DNA of 64,000 nt from Opitutaceae bacterium (GTDB lineage Bacteria; Verrucomicrobiota; Verrucomicrobiia; Opitutales; Opitutaceae). Made by a program: the position numbers and the translations under genes. This document shows positions 54,087 to 62,362 of this stretch, in pieces; the first letter of the stretch is position 1, and each line of letters begins with the position of its first letter. The notes under the pieces are model-generated. The model did not search any database. It was not told the origin of the DNA and worked only from the letters and a program-made list of their open reading frames with translations. The DNA is taken from NCBI GenBank assembly GCA_041395105.1, contig JAWLBB010000001.1, positions 1,656,294 to 1,720,293 of the forward strand, given 5' to 3'.

Positions 54087-54248
54087 GACGTAGGGCGGCT
54101 CTACGCCTCGATCCGACGGGTGGCTCGACCTGTAGGAGAGGCTTTACGCCTTGATCCAACGGGTGGCTCGACCTGTAGGAGAGGCTTTACGCCTCGATCT
54201 GACAGGTGCTCGACCTGTAGGAGAGGCTTTACGCCTCGATCCGACGGT
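54087..54248 (+). repeat. 43-bp tandem array of REP-like hairpin units (about 3.5 copies)
   Basis: The core GTAGGAGAGGCTTTACGCC recurs with starts near 54130, 54173 and 54215 (periods 43 and 42), and a degenerate copy lies before 54130. Each unit holds a GAGGC-TTTAC-GCCTC hairpin followed by GATCCGACGGGTGGCTCGACC. It fills most of the 54009-54345 gap between the response regulator and tRNA-Gly(GCC). A single diverged copy lies at 42.8 kb on the opposite strand. Confidence 0.75.
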
Positions 54249-54345
54249 TAACGAGGCCTGAACCTCCCCTTCCAAGGCGGCATTTCTTCGCTCAAATGGG
54301 GTTGACTCGTGAAAATCGACTGTCGATAGTTCACGACTCTTTATT

Positions 54346-54421
<76 letters not shown>

Positions 54422-54430
54422 TTTTCCGGC

Positions 54431-54463
54431 AAGCCGGGCGTCCCTCGGGCGCCCGGCTTTTCT
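54431..54463 (+). terminator. Rho-independent terminator after tRNA-Gly(GCC)
   Basis: AAGCCGGGCG (54431-54440) pairs perfectly with CGCCCGGCTT (54450-54459) around a 9-nt loop and runs into TTTTCT. This is the clearest intrinsic terminator in the window and defines the end of the tRNA transcript. Confidence 0.88.
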
Positions 54464-54538
54464 GTCCTCAGGTCGAACCGCCTGAGCTTGAATCCCGATG
54501 GGGATTGAAGTTTTGCCCGCGAGCCCTACTCTCAAGGT

Positions 54539-55330
54539 GTGTTTTGCCTTGGCGCCCGGGAAAGTTGCGGTCGATTGACGATCCTCTGGTTGGTGGGGTG
54601 CCTGTTGGCGCCACCCATCCTGCAGGGCGAACCGATTGACCTTGCTCCGGAGAGTGTCCAAATCAAGGGCTTTGAGCCGGCGGCCCTGACGGCGCGATCC
54701 GAACCCATTTATCCGGGTGAAGCCGCCAATATCGGCATTTCAACCGGGTACGCGCGGGTGGGGCTTCTGGTGGACTCGGCCGGTGCTCCCGGCAACTTGC
54801 TGGCCATCGAATATTCGCACGAGGCGTTTGCTCGATCGCTGATCGACTCGGCCCGGCACTGGTCGTTCCGACCGGCCATCGTTGACGGCGTGGCCGTACC
54901 TTCGCGGTTTTTTGTCGCGTGGAGGTTCTATCCCAAACAGGCGATCTGGACCAACGTGACCGAGGCGGTCGATGCCAAGTTTGATTTCGGAGGTGGACGG
55001 AATCGCCTGGTCTATTTTCCCCGCAACGAGGACGAACTCGATGAAAAGCCGCAACTGACCTACTTTGAGATACCCCAGGCCCCGGAAGGCTATGTGATCG
55101 ACCCGGCTGATGATCGGGTCACCGTGGTTTTCTTCATCAACGAGAAGGGAGAGGTCTGCCTGCCCCACGTCGAGATTGCGCCTTCTCCCGAGCTGATCAT
55201 CCCGGCGATGGCGGCCGTGAGTCAGTGGCGTTTCACCGTTCCGACGGTCGATGGCGAGCCGGTCCTCGCCATCGTCAGCCGACGGATCAAGGTCGTCGGC
55301 TACCGATTGACCAGTGGCGAGCGTCCATGA
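54539..55330 (+). CDS. Secreted protein with TonB C-terminal-like domains
   Basis: 263 residues from GTG 54539; the exact start is uncertain because no Shine-Dalgarno is visible. Hydrophobic N-terminus (LTILWLVGCLLAPPILQ, a signal peptide or anchor). Two segments read like TonB-C modules: ARSEPIYPGEAANIG ... GYARVGLLVDSAGAPGNLLAIEYSHEAFARSLIDSARHWSFRPAIVDG (about 50-110), and a second with VTVVFFINEKGEVCLPHVEIAPSPEL ... AVSQWRFTVPTVDGEPV (about 185-245). The 'A...W.F.PA..DG..V' pattern is characteristic. No ExbB/ExbD neighbours, so it is probably not a full energy transducer. Confidence 0.75.
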   Translation: MFCLGARESCGRLTILWLVGCLLAPPILQGEPIDLAPESVQIKGFEPAALTARSEPIYPGEAANIGISTGYARVGLLVDSAGAPGNLLAIEYSHEAFARSLIDSARHWSFRPAIVDGVAVPSRFFVAWRFYPKQAIWTNVTEAVDAKFDFGGGRNRLVYFPRNEDELDEKPQLTYFEIPQAPEGYVIDPADDRVTVVFFINEKGEVCLPHVEIAPSPELIIPAMAAVSQWRFTVPTVDGEPVLAIVSRRIKVVGYRLTSGERP

Positions 55331-55357
55331 CTGTCGCCTCACGACCCCCGAAATTGC

Positions 55358-56311
55358 ATGAAGATCGTTGTCCTTGATGGTGCCACCCTGAATCCCGGCG
55401 ATAATCCGTGGGATGAAATTGCTGCCTTGGGCGATTTCGTCTGTCACGATCAAACGTCCCCGGAGCAGTTGCCCGACCGTGCCGGCGGCGCCGACATCCT
55501 GCTGACGAACAAGACACCGTTATCGGCCGGGACACTGGCCCGGTTGCCGGATTTGAAGTTCATCGGGGTTCTGGCCACCGGCTACAACGTGGTGGATGTC
55601 GCGGCGGCCCGGGCCCGGGGGATTCCGGTCTCAAATGTGCCCATCTACGGAACCGACGCGGTCGCGGAATACGTGTTTGCTCTGCTCCTGAATTTCCTCC
55701 GTCAGCCCCAGGTGCACAGCGAATGGGTCAAACGGGGTAATTGGACCGCTTCGGGCGAGTGGACGCATTGGTTGACGCCGTTGGCCGAGTTGGCCGGGAA
55801 GACGATCGGTATCGTGGGATTTGGCCGCATCGGACGCCGGGTCGGCGAGCTGGCGGCGGCCTTCAGGATGAAGGTGCTCGCAAGTGATCCGTGGCACGGG
55901 AATCCCCCGGATTATGATTTCGAATGGCGGGAGACTCCGGATCTCTTCGCCGAGGCGGATATCGTCACCCTGCACTGCAACCTGACCCCCGAAAACACGG
56001 GCATGGTCAATGCCGCGTTGTTGGGGCGGATGAAGAGGAACGCCTTTCTGGTCAATACGTCGCGAGGGCCTCTGGTCAGGGATGCGGATCTGGCCGCGGC
56101 ATTGACGGCCGGCGCCCTGGCCGGGGCGGCTCTCGATGTGGTCACCAACGAACCGATTGAAGCGGGCAACCCTTTGCTCCATGCACCCAACCTGACCCTC
56201 ACTCCCCATATCGCGTGGGCGGCATTGGAGGCCCGGAGGCGGTTGACGAAGATCACGGCGGAGAATGTTGCGGCCTTCATCGCGGGAGCGCCGATCAACG
56301 TCGTGAATTGA
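55358..56311 (+). CDS. D-2-hydroxyacid dehydrogenase (glycerate/hydroxypyruvate dehydrogenase-like)
   Basis: 317 residues. Substrate-domain start KIVVLDGATLNPGDNPWDEIAALGDF is the wording used by HprA-type glycerate dehydrogenases. The NAD Rossmann motif is TIGIVGFGRIGRRVGELAAAF. Catalytic Arg lies in NTSRGPLVRDADL, the Glu in DVVTNEPIEAGNPLL, and the His in LTPHIAWAALEAR. It interconverts 2-oxo and D-2-hydroxy acids in the cytoplasm. Starts 28 nt after the TonB-like gene and could share its transcript. vapBC follows with its own promoter. Confidence 0.9.
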   Translation: MKIVVLDGATLNPGDNPWDEIAALGDFVCHDQTSPEQLPDRAGGADILLTNKTPLSAGTLARLPDLKFIGVLATGYNVVDVAAARARGIPVSNVPIYGTDAVAEYVFALLLNFLRQPQVHSEWVKRGNWTASGEWTHWLTPLAELAGKTIGIVGFGRIGRRVGELAAAFRMKVLASDPWHGNPPDYDFEWRETPDLFAEADIVTLHCNLTPENTGMVNAALLGRMKRNAFLVNTSRGPLVRDADLAAALTAGALAGAALDVVTNEPIEAGNPLLHAPNLTLTPHIAWAALEARRRLTKITAENVAAFIAGAPINVVN

Positions 56312-56371
56312 GGCCGAACCTGGCCGGCGAATCATGCCCTGACCGACAGGATCCGGGTCGACCAATCGAGA

Positions 56372-56400
56372 TTGACATATATTGTAGGAATTCCTACTAT
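56372..56400 (+). promoter_or_regulatory. Sigma-70 promoter with overlapping operator palindrome for the second vapBC
   Basis: TTGACA at 56372-56377 and TACTAT at 56395-56400 are separated by 17 nt, close to ideal. The perfect 14-bp palindrome GTAGGAATTCCTAC (56384-56397) covers the spacer and half of the -10, as expected for VapB autorepression. The ATG at 56407 lies 7 nt after the -10, so the mRNA may be leaderless. Confidence 0.78.
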
Positions 56401-56406
56401 GAAGGT

Positions 56407-56634
56407 ATGAATTCCACGGTTTCAGAGAAAGGGCAGGTCACCATCCCGAAAAAGCTGCGCGATGGTCTGGGTCTGAGTCCTGGGTCAATACTGGATTTCA
56501 GCGAGGAGGACGGGCGTCTGGTCGCACGCAAGGTGGTTGGTGAAAATCCCATTGCGAAGTGGCGCGGCAAGGGACGGCTTCCCAAGGGTCTGTCGGTTGA
56601 CCGCTACCTGTCGAGGACCCGGGATGGTCGATGA
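56407..56634 (+). CDS. AbrB/SpoVT-type antitoxin (VapB-like), second copy
   Basis: 75 residues. MNSTVSEKGQVTIPKKLRDGLGLSPGSILDFSEEDGRLVARKV is a textbook AbrB hairpin. The tail NPIAKWRGKGRLPKGLSVDRYLSRTRDG is the toxin-binding part. ATG 56407; GAAGGT before it could serve as a ribosome site only if transcription starts further upstream than the -10 suggests. Stop overlaps the toxin start (ATGA). Sequence is clearly different from the VapB at 42.1 kb, so cross-talk is unlikely. Confidence 0.92.
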   Translation: MNSTVSEKGQVTIPKKLRDGLGLSPGSILDFSEEDGRLVARKVVGENPIAKWRGKGRLPKGLSVDRYLSRTRDGR

Positions 56635-57041
56635 GGACCGCCTTGGATTCCAGTGTCATCCTGGATGTGGTGATTGGTGATCCGCGTTGGGCCGATGCTT
56701 CGGAAGCTGTCCTGAGGGAGTCGCTATCCCTCGGAAATCTTCTCATCAATGAGTGTGTTCTGGCGGAGATCATGCCGGCTTTCGCACCGGGCGACCTCGT
56801 TGAGTTCATGAACGACTGGCGGATCGTCTTTGTTCCTTCCAGTCGGAGCAGCGCCGAGAGGGCCGGGGAGATGTACCGGGCCTATCTCGAACGAGGCGGC
56901 AAGGCGAAACGGGTGCTTCCCGATTTTCTGATCGGGTCCCACGCGGGCGAACATGCGGATCGGCTGGTCGCCCGGGATCGTGGCTACTACCGGGACTATT
57001 TCACCGACCTGCTGGTGGTGGAGCCGACCCGCCGCACGTGA
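56631..57041 (+). CDS. PIN-domain ribonuclease toxin (VapC-like), second copy
   Basis: 136 residues. PIN acidic residues: D6 (ALDSSVILDV), E46 (CVLAEIMPAF), D98 (LPDFLIGSHA) and D116 (ARDRGYYRDYF). FLIGSHAGEHADRLVARDRGYYRDYF is the usual C-terminal core of this subgroup. Coupled to the antitoxin by ATGA. Its TGA overlaps a GTG that opens the next gene (GTGA at 57038-57041), which could couple the DMT transporter to toxin translation or be coincidental. Confidence 0.92.
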   Translation: MRTALDSSVILDVVIGDPRWADASEAVLRESLSLGNLLINECVLAEIMPAFAPGDLVEFMNDWRIVFVPSSRSSAERAGEMYRAYLERGGKAKRVLPDFLIGSHAGEHADRLVARDRGYYRDYFTDLLVVEPTRRT

Positions 57042-57958
57042 GATCCGATCACGATTGTGGCGGGCGGGCGGGCCTCCATGCAATCCCCGGCTGGGCCTGG
57101 ATGGTGGCCTGTGCAGCCTCATTCTGCGCGATGGGGGTGCTCGTGCGGGAACTGACGGTCGAGCACGCGGTCAACGTCTTCTGGATCGGCTGGGTGCGTT
57201 ACCTGCTCGGGTTGGCCGTCATGGCGATCCCGGCGGCCACCGGGGCCTGGTCCCTGCGGGTCCACAACAAGCCGGTTTTCATCGCCCGGGGGATTTTGGG
57301 AAGCGTCGGCCTGCTCGTCTTCTTTCTCGCGGTTTCCACGGTGGGGTTGGGTCGCGGCACCGTGCTCTTTTATCTGATGGGAGTCTTCGGCACCCTGGCC
57401 GGCATGGTCCTGCTCCGCGAGCATCCGCGTCCTCTGGTCTGGGTGGCGGTCGTTGTCAGTGTGGCCGGGGTCCTGCTCAGTGCGGAGGCTGGCTGGCCGC
57501 GCGGAGGTGAATGGGCGGGGCTGATCGCCGCCGTTTTTTCCGGGACAACCCTTGCCCTGGTCCGGCTGCTTCGACGGACCGACTCCAACCAGGTCACTTT
57601 CTATGGACAGGGCCTTTGGGGAAGTGTGCTTCTGGCCGTGCCGGCCCTGCTGTCGTCGATGCCGCAGGGTTCGGGCGTCTGGTTGATGCTGGTGGCAATG
57701 AGCGCCCTGGATATCATCGGCCAGCTCTTCATGACCCAGGGACTGTCGATGATTCCGGTGGCGAAGGGTGGGGCGCTCATGATGCTCATCCCCATCTTCA
57801 GCCTGTTGGTCGGCGTGATCGGATTCGGTGAGTCGCTGACCCTTCTTCAGTGGGCCGGTTGCGGATTGGTTCTTTTGGCTTCCTTCCTTGCGGTGATCAG
57901 TCGATCGCACCCGAAGCAGCCATGCCGCCCGGTCTCGTCAGGTCGGGGGCGTTCCTGA
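57038..57958 (+). CDS. EamA/DMT-family transporter
   Basis: 306 residues from GTG 57038; a start nearer AWMVACAASFCAMG (ATG around 57101) is plausible because the first 20 residues are not membrane-like. Ten hydrophobic helices in two EamA halves. The first half has WVRYLLGLAVMAIPAATGAW and VGLGRGTVLFYLMGVFGTLAGMVLL; the second has GLIAAVFSGTTLALVRLLRR and AKGGALMMLIPIFSLLVGVIGFGESL. Likely an inner-membrane exporter or importer of small metabolites; substrate unknown. Its start overlaps the vapC stop by 4 nt. Confidence 0.82.
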   Translation: MRSDHDCGGRAGLHAIPGWAWMVACAASFCAMGVLVRELTVEHAVNVFWIGWVRYLLGLAVMAIPAATGAWSLRVHNKPVFIARGILGSVGLLVFFLAVSTVGLGRGTVLFYLMGVFGTLAGMVLLREHPRPLVWVAVVVSVAGVLLSAEAGWPRGGEWAGLIAAVFSGTTLALVRLLRRTDSNQVTFYGQGLWGSVLLAVPALLSSMPQGSGVWLMLVAMSALDIIGQLFMTQGLSMIPVAKGGALMMLIPIFSLLVGVIGFGESLTLLQWAGCGLVLLASFLAVISRSHPKQPCRPVSSGRGRS

Positions 57959-58069
57959 TCTCTCAATCGACCGGCCGGTGTGACGGGATCTTCTTGCATG
58001 GTGAGACGGGTTTTACAGTCTCAGCATCGGAGTTTTCCACAGTTCCCCACGGGGCCGAAACAGTCCACC

Positions 58070-59324
58070 ATGACAAGCAAAGAGAGAGTCCGATCGACTT
58101 TGAATCACCGGGCGCCGGATCGGGTCCCGATCGATTTTGGAAGCACCGCCGTGACCGGGATGCATGTGTCCTGCGTGGCGGGATTGAGGAGCCACTATGG
58201 TCTGGAGGAGCATCCGGTAAAGGTCTGGGAACCCTACCAGATGCTGGGGGAAATCGAAGAGGACCTGGCCGATGTGTTGGGGGTGGATACGGCGGCCCTG
58301 CCTGCGCCCAAGACCATTTTCGGTTTCCGCAACGAGAACTGGAAGACCTTCCGGGCGCCCTGGGGTCAGGAGGTGCTGGTTTCGGAGCATTTCCGGACGA
58401 CCGGAGCAACCGACGGCGGCCTGCTCCTCTATCCGGAAGGCGACCTCGAAGCGGAGCCGAGCGGACACATGCCGGCCGGCGGCTATTTCTTCGACACCAT
58501 CATACGACAGGATCCCATTGATGAGGATGCCCTTGATCCCGAGGACAACCTGGAGGAGTTCAAGCCGCTCTCGGAAGCGGATCTCCAGCATTACCGAGAC
58601 CAGGCCGGGCGGCTGGCGTCAACCCACCGGGCGGTGGTTGGTGGGGTTGGCGGAACCGCCTTCGGGGACATCGCCCTGGTGCCGGCCCCCTTCCTCAAGA
58701 AACCCAGGGGCATCCGGGATATTGAGGAGTGGTACATCTCCACCGCCGTCCGGCAGGATTATCTTCATGAGGTCTTCTCACGGCAGCTGGTGATCGCGCT
58801 TGAAAACCTGCAGCGTGTCCACGAAGCGGTCGGCGAGGTGATCGACGTTCTCTTCGTTTGTGGAACGGATTTCGGGACCCAGGCCTCGACCTTCTGTTCG
58901 ACCACCACTTTCGACTCGCTCTACGCGCCCTATTACCGGGCGATCAATGAGTGGGTTCACACCAACACCAACGGAAGACCTTCGCTATTTCCTGCGGAGC
59001 GGTCGCCTCCTCATCCCGCATTTCATCGAATGCGGCTTCGATATCGTGAACCCGGTTCAATGCTCTGCGGTTGGCATGGATCCGGAGGAGCTGAAGGGGA
59101 AACACGGCGACCGCATCGTTTTCTGGGGTGGGGGCGTGGATACCCAGAAGACGCTCCCGTTCGGGACTCCGGCCGAGGTCAGGGAAGAGGTCCTGCGACG
59201 CTGCGAGATCTTCTCGGTCCACGGCGGATTTGTCTTTGACGCAATCCACAACGTCCAGGCCCTGACGCCGGTCGAGAACATCGTCGCGATGGTGGATGCG
59301 GTCGGGGAGTTCAATGGGCGGTGA
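58070..59324 (+). pseudogene. UroD-family (methyltransferase-like) gene with two frameshifts
   Basis: ATG 58070 (MTSKERVRSTLNHRAPDRVPIDFGSTAVTG) opens a uroporphyrinogen-decarboxylase-type protein with no thioredoxin domain. The frame is normal to NEWVHTNTN, then needs one extra base near 58972/58973 to give KTFAISCGAVAS. One more near 59010/59011 then continues PHFIECGFDIVNPVQCSAVGMD to a stop at 59324 (about 418 residues after correction). The usual His before SCGAV reads Ile here, so more than indels may be wrong. It is 30 nt or more from other genes and far from the corrinoid operon. Confidence 0.75.
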
Positions 59325-59389
59325 GGGGTAAAAGATCCGAACCTACGGCCATGAGGGCTCAGGTATTGATTCCTGTGAGTCAATCGGAC

Positions 59390-59455
59390 TGTAGGCACGG
59401 CAGTCTCTTGCCGTGCACTATCGGTGGATCGCCCCAAGGGACTGGGGCGGCTACA
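59390..59455. repeat. Head-to-head pair of TGTAG-type REP-like hairpins
   Basis: Unit 1: TGTAG then GCACGGCA (59395-59402)/TGCCGTGC (59409-59416), loop GTCTCT. Unit 2, inverted: CGCCCC (59430-59435)/GGGGCG (59444-59449), ending GCTACA. The outer TGTAG/CTACA boundaries are inverted, a BIME-like layout. Confidence 0.65.
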
Positions 59456-59537
59456 AGAGTCGACAGGTATCGGACTCAACCGAAGTCGTCCGAAAACAAA
59501 CCGTAGCATAGACCGTAGGATTTTTAGGTGAAAAACA

Positions 59538-59557
59538 AAACGTAGTATACTACGTTT
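59538..59557. repeat. Perfect 20-bp palindrome AAACGTAGTATACTACGTTT
   Basis: Self-complementary over 20 bp and extendable outward as aaaaacaaa/tttgttttt with one slip. A degenerate half-copy precedes it (aaaacaaaccgtagcatagacc, about 59492-59513). The half GTATACTACGT recurs at 59747 and 59971. Confidence 0.7.
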
Positions 59558-59611
59558 GTTTTTGGTTGGCGCCGAGGCGCAATGAGCCAACAAAGCTCTG
59601 TATGCTCTTCG

Positions 59612-59693
59612 ACGGCGGGTCCGGAGGCCCTCGCCCTACCAACTGAAAACGGAGCACGCATGGTAGGGCTGGACGTCCCCGGCCAGCCGCAAC
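59612..59693. repeat. Inverted pair of GGTAGGGC-type hairpins
   Basis: A unit ending GCCCTACC (hairpin GGGTC...) at about 59612-59642 faces a unit beginning GGTAGGGCTGG with stem GGCTGG/CCAGCC at about 59664-59693. Same boundaries (GGTAGGG outward from the centre) as the pair at 59844-59913. Confidence 0.55.
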
Positions 59694-59714
59694 GATTGTC
59701 CGAGACAAGACAAC

Positions 59715-59773
59715 GATCAACCCCCTCAACTAAGCGCCATTCTTGTATACTACGTTTGGTTTTGGTTGGCGAA
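59715..59773. repeat. 55-bp direct repeat, copy 2
   Basis: Begins CGATCAACCCCCTCAACT and contains GTATACTACGTTTGGTTTT. Near-identical wording recurs at 59940-59994; the right half also matches the 59545-59570 sequence. Period is about 202-224 bp. Confidence 0.65.
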
Positions 59774-59843
59774 CGTTGAGCGGAACATCCCGGGCCGCGG
59801 CTGTGCTTCCCGACACCATCGAGATGGGCCGGGACGGGTCGAT

Positions 59844-59913
59844 GGCGCGCCCGGCGGTCACGCCCTAACGCCAGATCGGTCACATCAGGTAGGGCGTGAC
59901 CGCTGGGCGCGCC
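59844..59913. repeat. 24-bp near-perfect inverted repeat
   Basis: 59844-59867 and 59890-59913 are reverse complements with one mismatch, enclosing 22 nt. The arms contain TAGGGCGTGACCGC and GGCGCGCC, giving a very stable cruciform or RNA hairpin. Confidence 0.8.
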
Positions 59914-59939
59914 GCTCTGACAGTCCATGGTGAACCCGA

Positions 59940-59994
59940 CGATCAACCCCCTCAACTGAGTGCCAATCCAGTATACTACGTATGGTTTTGCAGG
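59940..59994. repeat. 55-bp direct repeat, copy 3
   Basis: CGATCAACCCCCTCAACT to GTATACTACGTATGGTTTTG, about 80 percent like 59715-59773. It closes the repeat island; 59995-60136 contains only the presumed leader of the GH74 gene. Confidence 0.65.
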
Positions 59995-60136
59995 CCGCCG
60001 CAGTCGGGGATCCGGCCGGGCCGCTGTTGCTCCAGGCCGCCCGCGTTCGAGTCGACAGCCGTCCCGGATTGACCAAGTGGCGGACTCCGGGTGTGATGGA
60101 GCGAATCTGCGGTGAATTCTGTCGGGATATAAAGCG

Positions 60137-62362
60137 ATGATGATGATGAATGAGACCTTTTGGCCAGGAACCGCCCTGAGGGCGTGTCGGGGGGCGGCCC
60201 TGGTCCTGCTCCTGGGAGCCGTTCCGGCCTCCCCGGCGGATGTCTATCAGTGGAGCAATCTGAAGATCGGTGGTGCGGGTTTTGTGACCGGCCTCATCCC
60301 GAGCCGGACCGAGAGGGATCTTCTGTATTGTCGAACCGACGTGGGCGGGGCCTATCGCCGGGATGCGGCCGGAGAAAAGTGGATTCCTCTTCTTGACTGG
60401 TTGCCGGAGGAGGATCGCGGCTTCCTCGGGGTGGAGTCCCTGGCCATCGACGAGAGCGATCCATCGCGTCTCTACCTGCTCGTCGGCATCGAATACTTCA
60501 GCGAAGGGCGCACGGCGATTCTTCGCTCGTCCGACCAGGGGCGGACTTTTGACGTGATCGAGGTCGGCGATCAATTCCGTGTTCACGGCAACGGAGTGGG
60601 TCGCCAGAACGGCGAACGTCTTCAGGTTGACCCCAACAACGGCGAGATCCTCTACGCGGGTTCCCGGAATGCCGGGCTTTTCCGGAGTGAGGACGCCGGC
60701 CGGACCTGGGTCCGGCTCGATGCCCTCGATGTGGCCGGGACTCCCAACGGAAACGGGGTCTGCCTGGTGGTGGTCGACCCGCGGAGCCTATCCGGTGGCG
60801 TCAGTCAGACCCTCTTTGTCGGCGTCTCCCGATACGGCGACAATCTCTACCGCAGTGACGATGGCGGCGAGAGTTTCCAGGTTGTTCCCGGCGGGCCGGG
60901 GGCCGAGCTCATGCCCCAACGGGCGGTGCTGGCGGGAGACGGCAATCTCTACCTGACCTATGCGAACGGCGCCGGTCCACACCCGCATTGGCTGCCGGAG
61001 CTGAATGAGCCGATGGACACGGGGGGTATCTGGAAATACGATACGCGGGAGGGGTCTTGGACGGAGGTGACGCCGGCGGGGTTCACCAATGCCTTTGGAG
61101 GCATCTCGGTTGATCCGGGCGATCCCGGTCACCTGATCGCCTCGACCATCAACACCTGGTTGCCGCAGGGGAGGGATCAGGCCGGTGATCGTTTCCTGGT
61201 GACCCGGGACGGAGGGGAGAGCTGGACCGATGTGGTTGCCCGGGGATTTGAGCTCGACCCGAACGGGGTTGCCTGGCTGAAGAACCGGGACCAGTCGATT
61301 CATTGGGCCGGCAGCATCGAGTTTGATCCGTTTGACCCGAAGCGGGTTTCCGTGGTCTCCGGAAACGGGATCTACATGACATCCGACATCGAGGCGGAAA
61401 CGGTGGTTTGGACGGCCGAATTCCGCGGCCTCGAGGAGACGGTGCCTCTCGATCTCATCAGCCTTCCCGGGGGGCCGGTTCTCTCGGCGATCGGCGATTA
61501 CGATGGATTCGTCCACACCGACCCGGAGACTTATGCTCCGATTCACCGGCCCCGGATGGGGACGACGACCGGCCTGGCCTACGCCGGGGGGGATCCGTCG
61601 ATCATCCTCCGCTGCGGCAAACTCATTTATGTCAGCCGGGACGGGGGATGGTCCTGGACCGCGGCCGGCGCCATAAACGGAACGAGGGGGCGGGTGGCGG
61701 TCAACGCCGACGGGAGTGTTTTCCTGCACAGTCCCGAATACGATGGGTCTGCGGAGTCCCGCCGGACGTTTCGGTCGATTGACGGGGGGAACCAATGGAA
61801 CGCGGTTTCGGGTCTCGATCTGGAAAACGCCCGGCCGACGGCCGACCCGGTCAATCCGAGGCTCTTTTATGTTTACGACCCGAAAACAGGCGAATTTTTC
61901 CGGAGCGAAAACGGCGGGGCCAGCTTTGTCGTGGCCCGCCGCCTCGCCTCTGGAGGGGGAGCGCGGATGGCAACCGTGCCCGGTTTCGAAGGTCACCTCT
62001 GGTTGCCACTGGGTCCGTCCGGCCTATCCCGGACAACGGATTCCGGTGGAACGTTCACGACGTTGTCGGCGGTCGAGACCTGCGAATCCGTGGGGGTGGG
62101 CCTGGCCGCCCCGGGAGAAACCTATCCGACCGTGTTCATCTGGGGGCAGGTGGAGGGGCAACCTGGCGTCCATCGGTCCACGGACCGGGGGCAGACCTGG
62201 TTGAGGATCAATGATGACGCCCACCAGTTCGGCGGACCCGGCAATGGTTCCTTTGTCATCGGGGACAACAACGTATTCGGTCGTGTCTACATGAGCACGG
62301 CGGGCCGTGGCATTGTCTATGGCGGGTTTCCGCCTGTTATCGATCGGAGAATTGAAAAATGA
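60137..62362 (+). CDS. Secreted GH74-family beta-glucanase/xyloglucanase-like protein
   Basis: 741 residues, ATG 60137 with a signal peptide (cleavage near ASPA-DVYQW, about 34). The start of the mature protein, LKIGGAGFVTGLIPSRTERDLLYCRTDVGGAYRRD, is the GH74 signature, with D68 in TDVGGAYR as one catalytic acid. Repeated Asp-box-like segments (SSDQGRTFDVI, SEDAGRTWVRLD, SRDGGWSWTA) fit the double seven-bladed propeller. SIEFDPFDPKRVSVVSGNGIYMT is the region of the second catalytic Asp. It is expected to cut xyloglucan or related beta-1,4-glucan outside the cytoplasm. It overlaps the GH115 gene by ATGA, and the upstream 0.8 kb is the repeat island. Confidence 0.85.
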   Translation: MMMMNETFWPGTALRACRGAALVLLLGAVPASPADVYQWSNLKIGGAGFVTGLIPSRTERDLLYCRTDVGGAYRRDAAGEKWIPLLDWLPEEDRGFLGVESLAIDESDPSRLYLLVGIEYFSEGRTAILRSSDQGRTFDVIEVGDQFRVHGNGVGRQNGERLQVDPNNGEILYAGSRNAGLFRSEDAGRTWVRLDALDVAGTPNGNGVCLVVVDPRSLSGGVSQTLFVGVSRYGDNLYRSDDGGESFQVVPGGPGAELMPQRAVLAGDGNLYLTYANGAGPHPHWLPELNEPMDTGGIWKYDTREGSWTEVTPAGFTNAFGGISVDPGDPGHLIASTINTWLPQGRDQAGDRFLVTRDGGESWTDVVARGFELDPNGVAWLKNRDQSIHWAGSIEFDPFDPKRVSVVSGNGIYMTSDIEAETVVWTAEFRGLEETVPLDLISLPGGPVLSAIGDYDGFVHTDPETYAPIHRPRMGTTTGLAYAGGDPSIILRCGKLIYVSRDGGWSWTAAGAINGTRGRVAVNADGSVFLHSPEYDGSAESRRTFRSIDGGNQWNAVSGLDLENARPTADPVNPRLFYVYDPKTGEFFRSENGGASFVVARRLASGGGARMATVPGFEGHLWLPLGPSGLSRTTDSGGTFTTLSAVETCESVGVGLAAPGETYPTVFIWGQVEGQPGVHRSTDRGQTWLRINDDAHQFGGPGNGSFVIGDNNVFGRVYMSTAGRGIVYGGFPPVIDRRIEK

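Noticed and set aside
59500..59994. Integron-like attC array or CRISPR array
   Set aside because: The core sites do not fit GTTRRRY/RYYYAAC, no integrase is near, and the repeats are too few, too irregular and too structured for CRISPR.
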